NCBI GenBank assembly: GCA_021234155.1
Contig: JAJEKV010000050.1
Span: 7,089,199 to 7,153,198 of the forward strand
Source of the DNA: Isoetes taiwanensis
Lineage: Eukaryota; Streptophyta; Lycopodiopsida; Isoetales; Isoetaceae
Length of the DNA stretch: 64,000 nt
Direction: 5' to 3'
The notes under the pieces are model-generated. The model worked only from the letters and a program-made list of their open reading frames with translations, did not search any database and had not been told where the DNA came from. Shown here piece after piece: positions 11,614 to 23,801 of this stretch. Position 1 is the first letter of the stretch; every line of letters begins with the position of its first letter. Position numbers and translations under genes: made by a program.

Positions 11614-12399
11614 TAGTATCCTTGTGGTTCAAACACTTCATGGTTGCATCCCCAAAATGGCTTTGGCACCTGAGTGTCTAAAAGCTGAACAGAATTATAC
11701 TTGAATTTCGTCCTCACATTCTGGAGGCAGGCATAGAATTTTGGTAGATAAGCTCATTCTATTTATGGGTTCCCCATTCGGGATTTGAAGAGTACTGTAT
11801 TATCGTGGGAGATATAAGATTGTATCAATTAAACTGTGTGTGGTTGAAAATATTGCGTTTGATATAAAGAGTGTAATCTAAACTGCTACCCAAAAAAAAA
11901 AAATTTGTGGCCGAAGATTTTTGTGCTGGGAAACAGTCTTTTGTAATGTACTTCTACATATGCATGTTCTGCAGAACTTTGGATTTTGGTTTTATTTGTT
12001 CTTTTTAGCTAATGGTTTTGTCATCAGCAGAGATGCCCCAACTGAAACCTGAATGTTGGCCATGTTAAAAAGAGGGCAGATAGGGACTCGTGAACTCTAG
12101 AAGCCGGAAGTTAGTAGATCCTTTACCTACTGGCTAGTGGAGAAGACACATTTCCTGGATATGAGGGCCTCCAGTCGTTTATATTGTCCGGAGGTTCTTA
12201 TAAATGGGTTGTGCAATTTTAAATATGAGGTCCTTATCAATATATGCTGGTACGTTATTCCAATTCGAAACTTAGAACACTACCATGAAAGTGATTTCCT
12301 TGTTTAGATCAGCTTTCCAGTATGATAGTTTTACTTGAGCCCGAATTCCACTAAGGCGTCTTGTTTCTGGACTTGATGGGAAAAAATAGAGGGCTAGAC
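11614..12399 (+). other. 3' flank of RanGAP copy 1
   Basis: This is probably the 3' untranslated region followed by intergenic DNA. It is AT-rich and has a run of twelve A at about 11892-11903. I see no gene, no clear polyadenylation hexamer close to the stop, and no repeat shared with the flank of copy 2. Confidence 0.5.
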
Positions 12400-13632
12400 C
12401 TATTGATTTGATAAAAAGCTGGCAAATGATGGCAAATGAGGGCCCGGATGGGATGCTTCTACAGCAGACGAAATAAAAGACTCAGGCAAAGACACAGAAG
12501 GTTGCTCCACGCCAGCAACTGGTTCCCCATCAGTCTCCATAACTCCTGCAACTAAAAACAAACAAAGCTATGAAAACAAACCCAACTGTACAATGAAGAG
12601 GCAACCAAGTTCATCACCCAACAACCATGGTATGATCACCCTTGTGCACAGGGATGAAATCTACACCAAGCTGAAGAATCACAACATCATCACTGTCTCC
12701 ACTATAAGAAGCATCATGAATATCCTCGAAGTTATTATCTTGTTCATCAGCAGGACTAGCATCATCCCAATACCGCCTCCTCCCAGGCCCATTCCTTTCC
12801 ACAGGTACAAAACCTGCTGGCAGGCCAAACAAAATGGTCCTCATATCCGATGGCATGCAGTGACTAGGATTGAGCAGGACTCTCCATGCAGCCCGGACAC
12901 GGTGCTCATTAATATGGGCCGTGTTAGAAGGGATAATCCAAAAACTAGACAAGGTAAATTTTCCAGAACGAATCATCCTGGCCAGTGTATACAACAAACT
13001 AGCAGTCAATCTACGGTTCCCGTGGTAATTCACAAAATGGGCAGCTCAATTCAACAAGTTTTTGTTATCAAGCACAACTAAATTTTTCGTATCACCAGCT
13101 CCCCACCTCAAATATAAATCCTTACCTTTCTCGATGGAAGCCTCACTCACATTATGAAGATGGCAGACATAATGAACTTTTCCCACATCCTTCATACAGT
13201 ACCCAATCATACCCTCAAAACAATAAAGACGAGTATTTTTAAGGGCTTTGCATACCAATATCACACCAGGAGGCTTAGAAACCCAATTGAAATCTCTTTT
13301 TATGGCATCATTCATGGCCCTAGGACTTTTAAACCGGGGCTCTAAACACGACGACAATGCAAATGATCTACAAGAGCACCACGCTCCATGGTCACAACTC
13401 CAAAGAAGACACCTCCGGTGCAAAACCCCACAAGACCATCATAAAAACTCATGGGCACATCTTGCCCGCATGGACTAAGGTAACACTCACATCTATAACA
13501 TTCCAAATTTGCTCCAACAGAAAAAACCACCACCATTCTCTTGGGAATTGGAAGAACTCGGTTCATAATGTGGCTTCAGAGAACCGAGGGGACGAGCAAC
13601 CAACACTCTTCCCTTTCTCGCCCTCTAGACAT
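12400..13632 (-). pseudogene. Rep/HUH endonuclease-like pseudogene
   Basis: Read on the minus strand, ATG is at 13632. The first segment has a stop and then VVTMERGALVDHLHC, whose HLH matches the metal-binding HUH motif of Rep endonucleases. After a frameshift near 13345 the frame continues with WVSKPPGVILVCKALKN, then GMIGYCMKD (about 13200), a match to the catalytic YxxK motif. A further block (RLTASLLYTLARMIRSGKFT) follows one in-frame TGA near 13078. An acidic tail ends near 12610, and a likely last exon after an acceptor at about 12547 stops at 12400-12402. These motifs are shared by CRESS-DNA virus Reps and by eukaryotic Rep transposons such as Replitrons; I cannot choose between them. 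The gene is broken by at least one frameshift and two stops. An upstream exon at 13677-13901 ending in a GTAAGC donor is possible. Confidence 0.55.
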
Positions 13633-14216
13633 GGCGTAAAATTATAGACAAAAACAAAGGCAAGAACACAAATGGCTTACCTATGTGCCCTTTCGAGAAG
13701 ACTCCACCTCTGCCCCCACCAAAGAACCCGGCCTCTGCTTATCCAAAAACCCAAAAAGCAACAAGCCCAGAGGCGGGACATATAAGAACCTCTGGCCTCA
13801 AGAGCTCCGCCATCCCTGGAGCACCCTACTGGCGGCACTACCGGTTCCGCCAACTGTGCACAAGATGCTCGGCCTACATTCCGTGGTTTTGAATCCCCCA
13901 ACCAATCAAAAAAAATAACATACTAACATACACGAATACCCACTTATAACACAATTAAAAACCTTAGGTTACAAAAATAACATTCCAAATTTCGGCCACA
14001 TTATTGATGCATCCACAACTAGGCACCATTATAATCATCATTATAATCATCTATGTCCATTAAGAAATGTTGTGTTCACATCCATTCAATGCACATGATG
14101 TAAAACGTAAACATGTTTATTGCAAAGTCCCATACTTTGCCATAATCAATTATTTGACTTATTTAACTTACTTTCTAAGTGTGAAACTTTCATACCCATA
14201 CTTCTAAGTAACCCAT
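13633..14216. other. Intergenic region
   Basis: I see no secure gene. A possible 5' exon of the Rep-like pseudogene lies on the minus strand at 13677-13901, ending at GTAAGC. The remainder (13900-14216) is AT-rich and leads directly to the direct repeat and terminal inverted repeat of the transposon. Confidence 0.4.
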
Positions 14217-14241
14217 CCAACTATACTCTTGCTGTTGCAAT
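14217..14241 (+). repeat. Left copy of 25-bp direct repeat outside the TIR
   Basis: CCAACTATACTCTTG followed by CTGTTGCAAT. It lies 7 bases before the left TIR; those bases (CATCCAA, 14242-14248) also occur at 14214-14220. The right copy abuts the right TIR exactly and differs by one base (C to T). Confidence 0.8.
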
Positions 14242-14248
14242 CATCCAA

Positions 14249-14269
14249 GGGTAGTTGCACGAAAGGGTG
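14249..14269 (+). repeat. Left terminal inverted repeat
   Basis: It begins GGGTAGTTGCACG and is 21 bases long, with a perfect inverted match at 23595-23615. Similarity does not extend inward beyond the 21 bases. Confidence 0.85.
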
Positions 14270-14594
14270 GATAAAAAAAGGGCCCAAATTTTACATTTAC
14301 AAAGGCAAAATGTAGGCAATATTTTGGAGGGGGGTCATTAATACCACAATTAATGGTTGGAGGTTTGGGGGGAACCACATTTGGAAGGATTTTGAACGTG
14401 TGTGTTTTCTCCGTCCCGCTCAACAAGCCACTCCCGAACTCTCTCTCTGTTAGCAAAGCTCTGTCTTGAGCAGTGGCCGATTCGAATCCTTACTTGACGA
14501 TTCTTAGTTCCCTTCTGCATCATAAGCTTCTTGGTCTTCTTAGAAGGGTCGAAGGCCGAGCCTGTATCAGGGTTTAGTTCTTAGGTTTGGGATC

Positions 14595-17500
14595 ATGACA
14601 AAGCCTCCATCTCGTGTTTCCCCCAGGAAATCACCACGTTTGAAGCCAATGCAAAGGTCTCCAAAGCATGCGACAAAAAAAAAATGAAGGGTGGGGCGTC
14701 TCCATCGAAAAAAAAAAGCTACAAGTACATCAGCCCGAGTTTGAGAAGGTAACAGTGAAACACCTTAGAAGCAACCATTTTGATACTCTTTATCCAGGGC
14801 TTTTACAAATAGTGCAAGGAGTTTGGGGGAGTGAAGCTCCAGCAGTGAGGGGTTATCAGGAGAGTAGGATCGAGCCAGCATGGATGCAAGACTTCTTTAA
14901 AATGTATGAGTTTGTTTTTAATAGGACAGAGGTAGCAAACCATCATATACCCACATACTTTGCTTTCGAGCATATGCTCTTCATTCCAAGGGCATAAATG
15001 TTGATTGGGAAGAGCTAAAAGAGAGTGCACATGCATTTGCTAAAAGCTGCTCATAAGGAGTCGACCTAACGAAGTTATTACCTTGAAATCCTCCAATGTG
15101 AAAGCCATGCATGGTAAATCAGCAGTTGAAGAAGGGCAACACATGAAATTGATGGCATAATTGCTAGAAAGGAGATCCCATGACTCCTTAACTTTGAACA
15201 ATCGATTGAAATCTTTTAAAAGCGAAAGAAAGATAATAGAATCGGATGTATGTAAATTAGAGGTGAAAAGGAGTACTTTGAGCGAGTTATACAAAGCAAG
15301 GATGCTCAAGTGAAAGTTCAAATGGACAAAATTTGGACTCCTTAAGAGCAAGCAAGCAACCAATTGATTTGCAACTTGCCTTGGCGACTCACTTTGAAGA
15401 AGAAAAGAAAAGTTTGGTTATGGACATGGATGCCTTCTTTGAAACCAATTGAGAACCTTTGCAATGAATTGGCTGAATTGGATGCTTACATCAAAGACAT
15501 AACGACAAATCTGGAGGCAAATAACTTGATAGTATGAGCGGGATCAATGAGATAATAGATCAAATGGAGAAATGCGGTGTAATGTCATTGCATCCTGCTC
15601 CTGTTCATGGACCAGATCGATAGCATCCACATCTCATGTGATTACAACATGTACCAGGTATAATGACTCCCTCGAGTCTACCATGGTGATAATGTATGTT
15701 TGTGGACATCCCTCGCCTATTATGTCTAGCCTTTAGGGTGTCTACAACGAACCGGTCGCGATACCACGAATGTTCTTTGGCCCGGAAGGGTTTCTGCCCG
15801 AATCATTGGAATGCCGGGTTCGGTCGGTAAGACCTTGTTTATTGAATGCATGGATCTGTTGAAGTTTTTACATCTGATCTTAAGTGTTTCATTTGTACAT
15901 AGATTTGAATCTTTCTTGCCTTAGAATAAATGCACTTGAATGTATTTTAATTGTAATTGGATCTTTGTTTTGAGCAGTTCTTTTTCACATCTGTAATTTC
16001 ATAATGGTTTATGTATTTTCTCTTTATATGTACATATAACATGCTAGAATGCAAATGAGATTATGATTACATCTATCTTTCTAGTTTTCTATTACATTTC
16101 TGGCCAGTCATGTTGGTAGATATTATTATACTATAAGTGTACATTTGTTTTACCACTTCTGATTTACATCTAGTTTGCAAATTTTTTAGCTTTTTTTCAT
16201 TGACATGAATTTTTCCTTTACATTTACCTTTTGACATGTTGGGATGTACATGTTAACAAGATAATACAATTAATTTACTCACAAATTTCTTCAATGTAGA
16301 TATGGATAGCATCAAGAAACCAGCAGACCACATTGTGGGTAGTATGTAGTATTGATGTATATTTGCATTGCATGTTTGTGACTTCATTGTTACTTGGTTT
16401 AGGTTGCACGAAGAAATTTCATGGAAAAGGGTTGAAATTGACATACGAGGAGTCCTCTGGAGCTGAAACATCAGGAAAGGATGATGTCCTTGGTAGTGAC
16501 CACATCTAGGTCGCCTGTGAAAGAAACAATCTTTGACAATGTGGAGGACAAAGCACATTCAGAGCAGAACTTGATAGAAGATGTGGAAGGTGAGATCCCA
16601 CTTGTAGGTGAGATCCCAAATGTGGAAACAGAGTTGGCTTTGTTGCGGCGACAACACGAGCCATTCAATAGTAAGTGTCTCTAACTACATTCTTCTTGTT
16701 TTAATTTAGTCTTGAACTCAAAAGCCCGAACTTGCCATTTTCAGTGTGAGCGGGCTGATTTAAATGGTGAGCAATCTGATGACATTAAAACTGCCACCAA
16801 AGAATTCAATATCGGTGCATATTTTTAATGTTCTTTATCTCTATACCAAATTTGTATTGGGGTTTTAATTTGTTGGTGGTAGATGACACGGGAGAGGAGA
16901 GCCTACAAGTGAAAGGGGTAGCTGAATTTGAGAGCCTAGATCTTGAAAGGGCATGCAAAGTTGCAACAAAGGCTGTAGAGGTGTTAAGTGAAAAAGGAGG
17001 GCGAGCCGACAAAAAGTTAAAAAGAAAGGTAGATTCAAGAAAGGAAGCAACAAATGTAAAAAGGTGAGACTTGCCTGTTTTGGGTGTTTAGTTTAGGGTT
17101 TAATTTCTTGGAATTGTAATTATAGGCATCATTAACTCTTCTATGCTAATGCCTAATTCTAATATTAAGCATATGAATACATCTCTGACTACATACACTT
17201 ATTTTTGTAGGCATAAAGGCCCTCAATCGAGAATCTGCTGCAAGGTATTTGTGTATGTTTTTTAAAACAATTGTAATCATTTCAAGTTAACATTCTATTA
17301 TTCTTTGTAGAATGGTGGAGAACATGAAGAAGGCGTTGAAGGCTCGCCTCCACTTTTCCCATTCAAGAATATGTAGCAAAATAACAGGGGGTTCCAGGGG
17401 GATTTGATATAGATATAATTCTTGAAATTATAGACCATATCCCTAAAACAATTCAATGGGTTATTATAAAAAAAAACATAGATTTAAGATAAAAAAATAG

Positions 17501-19762
17501 TCACATTAGCTCATTTGGTTAAAGTAGTCTTATTAGGACATTGATTATTTTGGTAGAGGTTGAATCTTTGTAAAAGAATGGTGAGGCTCGATATACCATC
17601 AAAACCTTAGAGAACATGAAGGCGTTGAGCATAATCGAAACGAGAGGTGTCCAGAGGCTCCAACATACGCCTCCACTTTTGACCCATTCAAGAATTTCCG
17701 GGGTGCACCTCGCTTAGAATATGTAGCCAGCCTAAACCTCCAATGAAAGTGGTTGATATAGACATTGAAGCTTTGTCTTGCGACCAACTCGAGGATGACA
17801 AACCGCCTTGTGGAACTCTATGGCGGTGGTGATTTTCCATTCTTTCCGTGTTTTGAAGCATTTATCAAGATTTGGAAAGCTTTTTTTCTGAATATGCTCT
17901 TATTTGTGACCTTGTGCTCAATTAGGTATTTGCATGATAAGTTTGCCACATTAGAGAGGAAAAGCGAATCCATATCTTCTCTGCTTACAATTACTTTTTA
18001 TTCAAGGAGGCTTCAAGCAACAAGAAAAGAAATGATGCATCGAGTCTGCCGTGAGCCTTGATGAAGCAAGGACTTCTTTGGGCTAGTCATGGCTAAATGC
18101 CAATACATCCTCGTACACATTACTGTACTTGAGAGCGAACACCGTCTTTGGCCATATTTGCTCTTCTTTGAGAGCAAATCTAAAGTTCTCGATGCACCGG
18201 TTTGTACATATCCTGAACCCTTTAAATGGCTTTGCCACAAATGAAAAGGCAATTAGAGGGTATGACATCCCTTTGATATGTTTTTTATTTCAATTAATCT
18301 CAATGTTTTGCTAAATCTTACATGACTATTTTATATCGCATGAGACTACACGCAGATTTTGATGAGTCGGACATCCAAAGGAATGGATTACTTGAGGAAA
18401 AATAACATCAAAGGTATAAATTACGTTGAAGTACCACAACAACGACTTGACATCTTGCGGGCTGTTTGTGATGGCATTTATGCACAAGTTTGTTGACCTA
18501 CTTATTTACGGAAAAGACTCAAAGGTACATTATTAATGATCAATTTGAAATTGGCACATTATTTCCTTTTAATGATCAATTCTAACATTGGCACATTATT
18601 ATATCTTGCGGATTACACAAGGCGGTTTTACGTGAGGTATGCCCTTTCCGCGACGACGGGTCTTGATAGGCGCTCTCATTAGTGAGTGGTGGTCTGCTCA
18701 ACGATAGCTTCTATAGAACAAGCAGGCGGATGCACTTTCGAAGAGTCATTTGGTAGTTAAATCTTCCTTGGATGCCACTTAGGGTCTCCGGACATGTCCT
18801 TGAACTTGCGGTCTTGAATGTTTAAATTATATTTTTTGGTCTAAATAAATTTGGTATATTGTGCATGTCAACCCCATTCTCATGAGCGGATGGAATGTAA
18901 ACCCGATTCAATTTAAACATTTCTCTTATTCAAATTTATCATGTTTTATTGTTGGCGGTTTAGGGAAAAGAAAGGTCTTAGTATTTGATATTGATGGAGG
19001 ATTGGGTTGTCGACATCCAAGGATGAGTTCTCATTTGCAAAAACACAGCATGCTAGGCCGATAGAGATAGGGGATAGAGTGTATATATGCAGGCCTGGCA
19101 TGAGGGTCTTCCTCTATTATGCACATGCCATTAACTTTGATTTGGGGATATGGTCCGAGCTGCCACTTAGTTTAGTATGCAACATAATTGAGCAGCTAAA
19201 AGTAGAGGGCTTTCCGGATCTGAAATTCATATTTGGAAGAAGTAGATGTTGGGTGCTTCCATTTAGAATAAACCCGTCAAAAAATCTTTATGTGAAGAAC
19301 TTGGAAGTTATTTCAACTGAATTTCCCAAGTATCATAGGAGGGCTCTGCTGTTTGATGATGCACAATACAAGTGCTCATTAAATCCCCTATACTCATACA
19401 TTTGTATACCACCATGGACACTTAACAAACAAAATGATAACGTTATGACCGCACTCTACCCCTGGATTGAAGGGCTCCGCAATGCGGATGAGATTTCAAC
19501 ATACGTGAGGGATCACCCGTTTCATTCACCAATTGATGCATTTGACAAGTTGGTTATGGAGCGGATCACATATGAGTATGGCAGTTCCCGGATGCAATTG
19601 CGGGCTGCATGCACTCACACATGTATGGTCGATGACCTCGATGACGAGGAGACAAGTTCTTCGGCGAGAAGCACGGGCTCTCGAACGCCCGTATATCACG
19701 GCACCCATGACGATGAGACTGCTGCTATGGCAGCATATTTAGACACGCTCGGATCATCATGA
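14595..19762 (+). pseudogene. Ulp1-like (C48) cysteine protease gene of the TIR transposon, multi-exon
   Basis: The presumed start is the ATG at 14595 (MTKPPSRVSPRKSPRLKPMQ, a basic N-terminus). Well-formed introns are visible: donors GTAAGT near 16672 and GTGAGA near 17064; acceptors TTTTCAG near 16745, GGTAG near 16883 and TTTGTAG near 17210 and 17310. The protease core is at 17.9-18.5 kb: FYSRRLQ near 18000, YILVHITVLESEHRLWPYLL near 18095 (candidate catalytic His), and NDLTSCGLFVMAFMHKFV near 18445, matching the catalytic-Cys block of Ulp1/SENP enzymes, which cut SUMO conjugates. The last open exon (about 19007-19762) has no domain I know and ends acidic. A frameshift just before the Cys block and stops near 14670 and 15060 mark it as broken. 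A degenerate duplicate of one exon lies at 17.33-17.38 and 17.61-17.75 kb. Confidence 0.6.
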
Positions 19763-20251
19763 GCTCCTGCCTTGCATACTTTAAGAGGTAATTAATTAAT
19801 AGTCTTCTAAAGATTAAGTAAAAATGTATTACGTGTACTAACCATCTCATGTTGTTTATCGATCACAGGCCCCAACTTCATACATGTGGAACTAAATGAA
19901 GATATGTGAAAGGAGTTGACATGTAACATATTGACATGAGATGAAGTGAAATTTTGTAAAAACATATTGTAACTTTTTCTTCATATTGTAACCCGAAACA
20001 TATTGTAACCGAGATCTTCATCTTTAAATACAAAAATTTTGTCCACTTTTAAATGACAATATTTGCACATTCTTGACTTGTATAGTAGCATGTAAAGTCT
20101 GCAATTTTCAGTTCAAAGATAAGGCACAAAAATCATGCATAAAAAGATCATGCATAAAAAGTTTGATTTGATGTCCACTGAATGTAAATCAGATGTATTT
20201 TGTATTACATGCGGGTCATTGACCTAGTTTTGACCTAGTCAATGTATTCAA
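19763..20251. other. AT-rich gap between the convergent transposon genes
   Basis: No coding signal. By position it would carry the 3' ends of both transcripts. A short exact repeat (AAAATCATGCATAAAAAG-type, near 20128-20160) is the only structure seen. Confidence 0.5.
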
Positions 20252-23200
20252 TTACTCCCAATCGATTAGAGATATCGGCGGACTTTTCACACAACCTTCC
20301 TCATACGATGAGAGCACACAATACAATTGATTTGGCATGAAAATGATGAATACAGTAAATATGGTAAACAATTTTATGTGACGGTCATTTTCGCGCCTTA
20401 GGGACTGCATAAAAAAGCGTCTTCGATTTACATCTGATCTACAATCTCGGGCAGATTTCCCAAAAGCATTTCGTGCCATGGTGGATAATTCATATGCATA
20501 AGCAACACCTTTTATTTTATCTTTGGACTGGCTCCAATGGAAATCTAAGCCCCTATCACGGACTTCGGGATGGACAAGGACCTTCTTTCCTTTAAGTAAT
20601 TTATACTTACGATGGCGGCCAATTATTAGCTGAAAATATTCACCTGATATAACTTCATCACCACGGTAAAATTGATTCCCATAGTCATCCATGACGTCTA
20701 CTTCAAGAGCATGTTTCACTTCCGTGCATTGTATGATATAATAGGCCACCTTCATAATTGTGCGGAGTCTGCGAATGATCCGAAGTAATCTCCAACTTGG
20801 ATTGTCTCATCCACATTGTCTATGTCATTTGCCCACAAGTCTTGTAGCTCATTCTCATCATCTCCTAGACTGTTCTGATTTGTAGGCTCTAGTTTTCTTA
20901 AATCCCACTTACCACAATGGCCAACATTCTCACAAGCAGGCCAATCAAAACTTATGCATGCCTTGCAAAAACATGAAAGAGACACCTGCATAGTAGCTTG
21001 GTTGGATCACTAGGGTCTATCGATGAGGCGCAATGAATTGTTACGCACACCTTTGGTGGCAACACGTCAAGTCTTTGTCTTCTGTCAATGTTAGTAACCT
21101 CCCAAAAAACCCGTTCCACATCTGATTTTTTTTCTCTCAAAACATCACAAGCAGTTTTAGCATTTATGACCACCTTGCCCTCCTTCTTTCTTTGTTCTGC
21201 CTCAAGCCATAGCCGCGCAATAGCCCCTTCTCCATCATGTGTGCCTTTACCATGTCACAGACCAAAAAAATTCCATTGCATTCTTATTTTATGTTCATGA
21301 TGATACACGGTTACATGATAGAATGCTTTCGTCTCGATTTGAATTGGGCTGCACACCCGTCGGACCAAACTAAGTGAAACTTCTTCTCACTTTGCCATCG
21401 TTTTCTTGCAACCACTTAAGATGCAACTTTGAATGCATCCCTGTACAAAGTGAGTATCATGTGTCTTATCATCTGAAATGAAGAAGTGCACACATTTCCT
21501 CATTTTCCATTAACCTTGAACATTGTGATATGAACTAAAATGCTGATCTGCTTTCGTTGTACCAATGTTGCTTTGGATCTCATTGAATGGTTTGAGTATA
21601 ATTCTCACGAGAAATCAACAACCGATAGTACAAAGATCATCCCAAGTGTTCTAATGGATTCCTTGAATTGCTTGCTTTGCCAATGTGCCACAAAGTTATG
21701 ATGTACAAATTTAGCCATATGATCAAACATATTATCTAACATGCATTTTGCCTTCTTTGTTCTTGTCAATCGGCTTGACCTTGAGAACTTCCTTTCTTGA
21801 AGGTTCATTCACATAGCTATAGGCTTGCCATGCAACGGGTTCTTCAATGCTTTCACTCTCCTCCCTTGGACATAATTCAATCTTCTTTTTTCCACAATTT
21901 CCACAAAATTTGAACTTATACATTTTAGATAGTGCCACTCCTCATCTTACGCTCTATCACATACCATGGCTCTCCAAAGCATCTTGACATTCTCAAATGT
22001 CCTTTTCTTTTGCTGACAAATTCCAGCATTGTCTTAAGTTGCAAATTCTCTGATTTGCAAGAGCGGTTCTCATGGACTTTGACCTCATCATATTAAATGC
22101 TTTCCTAAACAAATCTGCCTGCTCGTGTTTGACACAACAGCAAGTGTTTCTTTCTTTTAGCTTCCGTATGCATGTTGGTTTTAAGTATATAAACTGTCTA
22201 ATGCCAATTCCAACATCGGGATCTTTGATCCACAAAGTTCTCATATAATTCACTGTAAAATGCATAGAAAGCGAGTTTACATCAATACATTTCCAAGATT
22301 TCAAATACATCTACTATAGCTTCACATACAAATTACAATCTTGTCCACATCCTACATTTATTACAGCTTTCACATCTATTACACATCCTACATCTTTCAC
22401 ATCCTTACTTTCAAGAGTCTACCTCTGTAATGAATTTGAACAATTGGGAAGAAATGTAAAAGCAATTTGAACTTGTACAACCATAAAGCAAAGTAAATTT
22501 TCCTATTATTACACTCATAAGGTAAATTAGAAAGAATTATGAATATTGTTTCAATGTAAAGAATAACACCCAAGTACATATATTTGTATAATCAAATCAA
22601 GGCAATGTATAATTTGTACCTGTGTAATGTCAATGTATTGAATTGCCTGTGTCCTTTTCTTCATCACATCTCTAACTTTTGGTGAGACTTTTGTGTTATC
22701 CAACCAAAATTGGGCAATCAAATTCTTCATAGCCTGATCTACAACATTTGTTCTGGGTTTTCGACCTGCTAATGCCCATAGATTTGCTCCACCTAATGAC
22801 ATTTCCTTCCTTCTTTTTGCTGCAAGGCTCATATTCCGTGGATGTAATTTCAACAATTTAGGCCTTTGTACGCGCTTCAATGATTCTCCCTCTTTTCCAA
22901 CTACCATAGCAAGAACAGTGTTTAGCGACAAGTTTATCATTGCTATTTGCTCTTTTCACCTCTTGAAGGCCATCCCTGAGATTTTTTACCATTTTTTCCT
23001 TCACAATAGCCTCTTCAGGCTTCCCAAGGATGGGTTCGAACAGAAAACATAACCTTTTATCCTGCAAGAGTCTTTTGGCAAAAGTAATTTGGTGTTTTGG
23101 GTCCAAATTAGAGACTTGTTGCACAATAAGATCAACAGCTTCATTCACCTTTCTTCTTACACCTTTTGTCACATATCCAGCATCACAAGATTTTCGTTTT

Positions 23201-23449
23201 GACTTCCCTTGGGAACTGTTGGGTTCTTGCCCTGATCGATTCATCAAGTAGAGTCTTCGCTCTTGCTTCCAACCTACCTTCTTCCATAGCTTCGTCACCC
23301 AAAACAATGAATTACGCCCTTTGTAAAACAAGATCAAAATGGGGCTTTCTCGATTTTTTAGGTTCGATTGATCTGGGAACAGATTGATTCGGTTGGGAGG
23401 AGAATTCGAGGGAGTCCGAAATCGAAGGTGATTCCAATTTCAAATTCAT
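20252..23449 (-). pseudogene. DDE-like transposase gene of the TIR transposon, multi-exon
   Basis: Read on minus from ATG at 23447-23449 (MNLKLESPSISDSLEFSSQP). Order of blocks: a basic, helical N-terminal part (to about 22870); QFWLDNTKVSPKVRDVMKKR near 22700; a GT donor after DITQ near 22623; WIKDPDVGIGIRQF near 22220; a Cys/His block RNTCCCVKHE near 22140; FCGNCGKKK near 21900; FVAHWQSKQFKESI near 21690; LSVVDFS near 21620 (first candidate Asp); VWSDGCAAQFK near 21360 (second); NFFG..HGKGTHDGEGA near 21225 (third acidic site). The C-terminal region has CENVGHCGKW and DDYGNQFYRGDEVISGEYFQ. I recall uncharacterised plant proteins with this block order, but no named superfamily. Several frameshifts make it inactive. 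Confidence 0.6.
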
Positions 23450-23594
23450 TGCACGAATTTTGTTAGTTACCATAATTAAATATGGAATCTTTCACGTTGG
23501 TTGCTAGCATTAAATGTCATGTAAAATCTAATTTTTCTCCCTAACTACACTAACCTAGTGTAACCTATTATTACATTATACAAGAAATATGAGA

Positions 23595-23615
23595 CACCCT
23601 TTCGTGCAACTACCC
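23595..23615 (-). repeat. Right terminal inverted repeat
   Basis: CACCCTTTCGTGCAACTACCC minus one base, i.e. the exact inverse of the left TIR over 21 bases. It is followed immediately by the right copy of the flanking direct repeat. Confidence 0.85.
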
Positions 23616-23640
23616 CCAACTATACTCTTGTTGTTGCAAT
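23616..23640 (+). repeat. Right copy of 25-bp direct repeat outside the TIR
   Basis: CCAACTATACTCTTG followed by TTGTTGCAAT, directly adjoining the right TIR; one mismatch to the left copy. If it is a target duplication it is far longer than the 2-10 bp usual for DDE transposons. Confidence 0.8.
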
Positions 23641-23801
23641 GACGTGACGAAACTACCTAGAAAATGCATTGAAGTATCTTATAATGCCTATTTATCAAAT
23701 GCCCTACATCGAAATCACAATATTTCGACTTTAGGAGGATCTTCATGCCACAACCGGTGCCTGTGGGTGCGCGTGCAAAACTGCAGTAACAGACCTGTCT
23801 T

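Larger units (their letters stand above)
14249..23615. mobile_element. 9.4-kb TIR DNA transposon with Ulp1-like and transposase-like genes
   Basis: GGGTAGTTGCACGAAAGGGTG at 14249-14269 (21 bases, split here as GGGTAGTTGCA + CGAAAGGGTG) is matched exactly, inverted, at 23595-23615. Just outside, a 25-bp sequence is repeated directly with one mismatch (14217-14241 and 23616-23640). The interior holds two convergent damaged genes: a multi-exon plus-strand gene with a Ulp1-like protease core (14595-19762) and a minus-strand transposase-like gene (23449-20252), meeting in an AT-rich gap (19763-20251). A transposase plus a Ulp1-like protease is known in some plant MULE and CACTA elements, but this transposase is neither. 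I cannot assign the superfamily. Confidence 0.75.

Noticed and set aside
11892-11903. A run of twelve A after RanGAP copy 1 as a poly(A) tail of a retrocopied gene.
   Set aside because: There is no flanking target duplication, plant RanGAP coding regions are normally intronless, and leader similarity with copy 2 extends upstream of the start codon.
12593-13081. A 162-codon plus-strand ORF at the Rep-like locus.
   Set aside because: It is the shadow of the minus-strand Rep-like frame, which has the recognisable motifs and splice-like boundaries.
15040-15363. A minus-strand ORF with a FTLEDFKVITSLGRLL segment, similar to the FTL.D..L.GL motif of plant mobile-domain proteins.
   Set aside because: It is a short isolated match on the strand opposite the Ulp1-like gene, with no supporting blocks around it.
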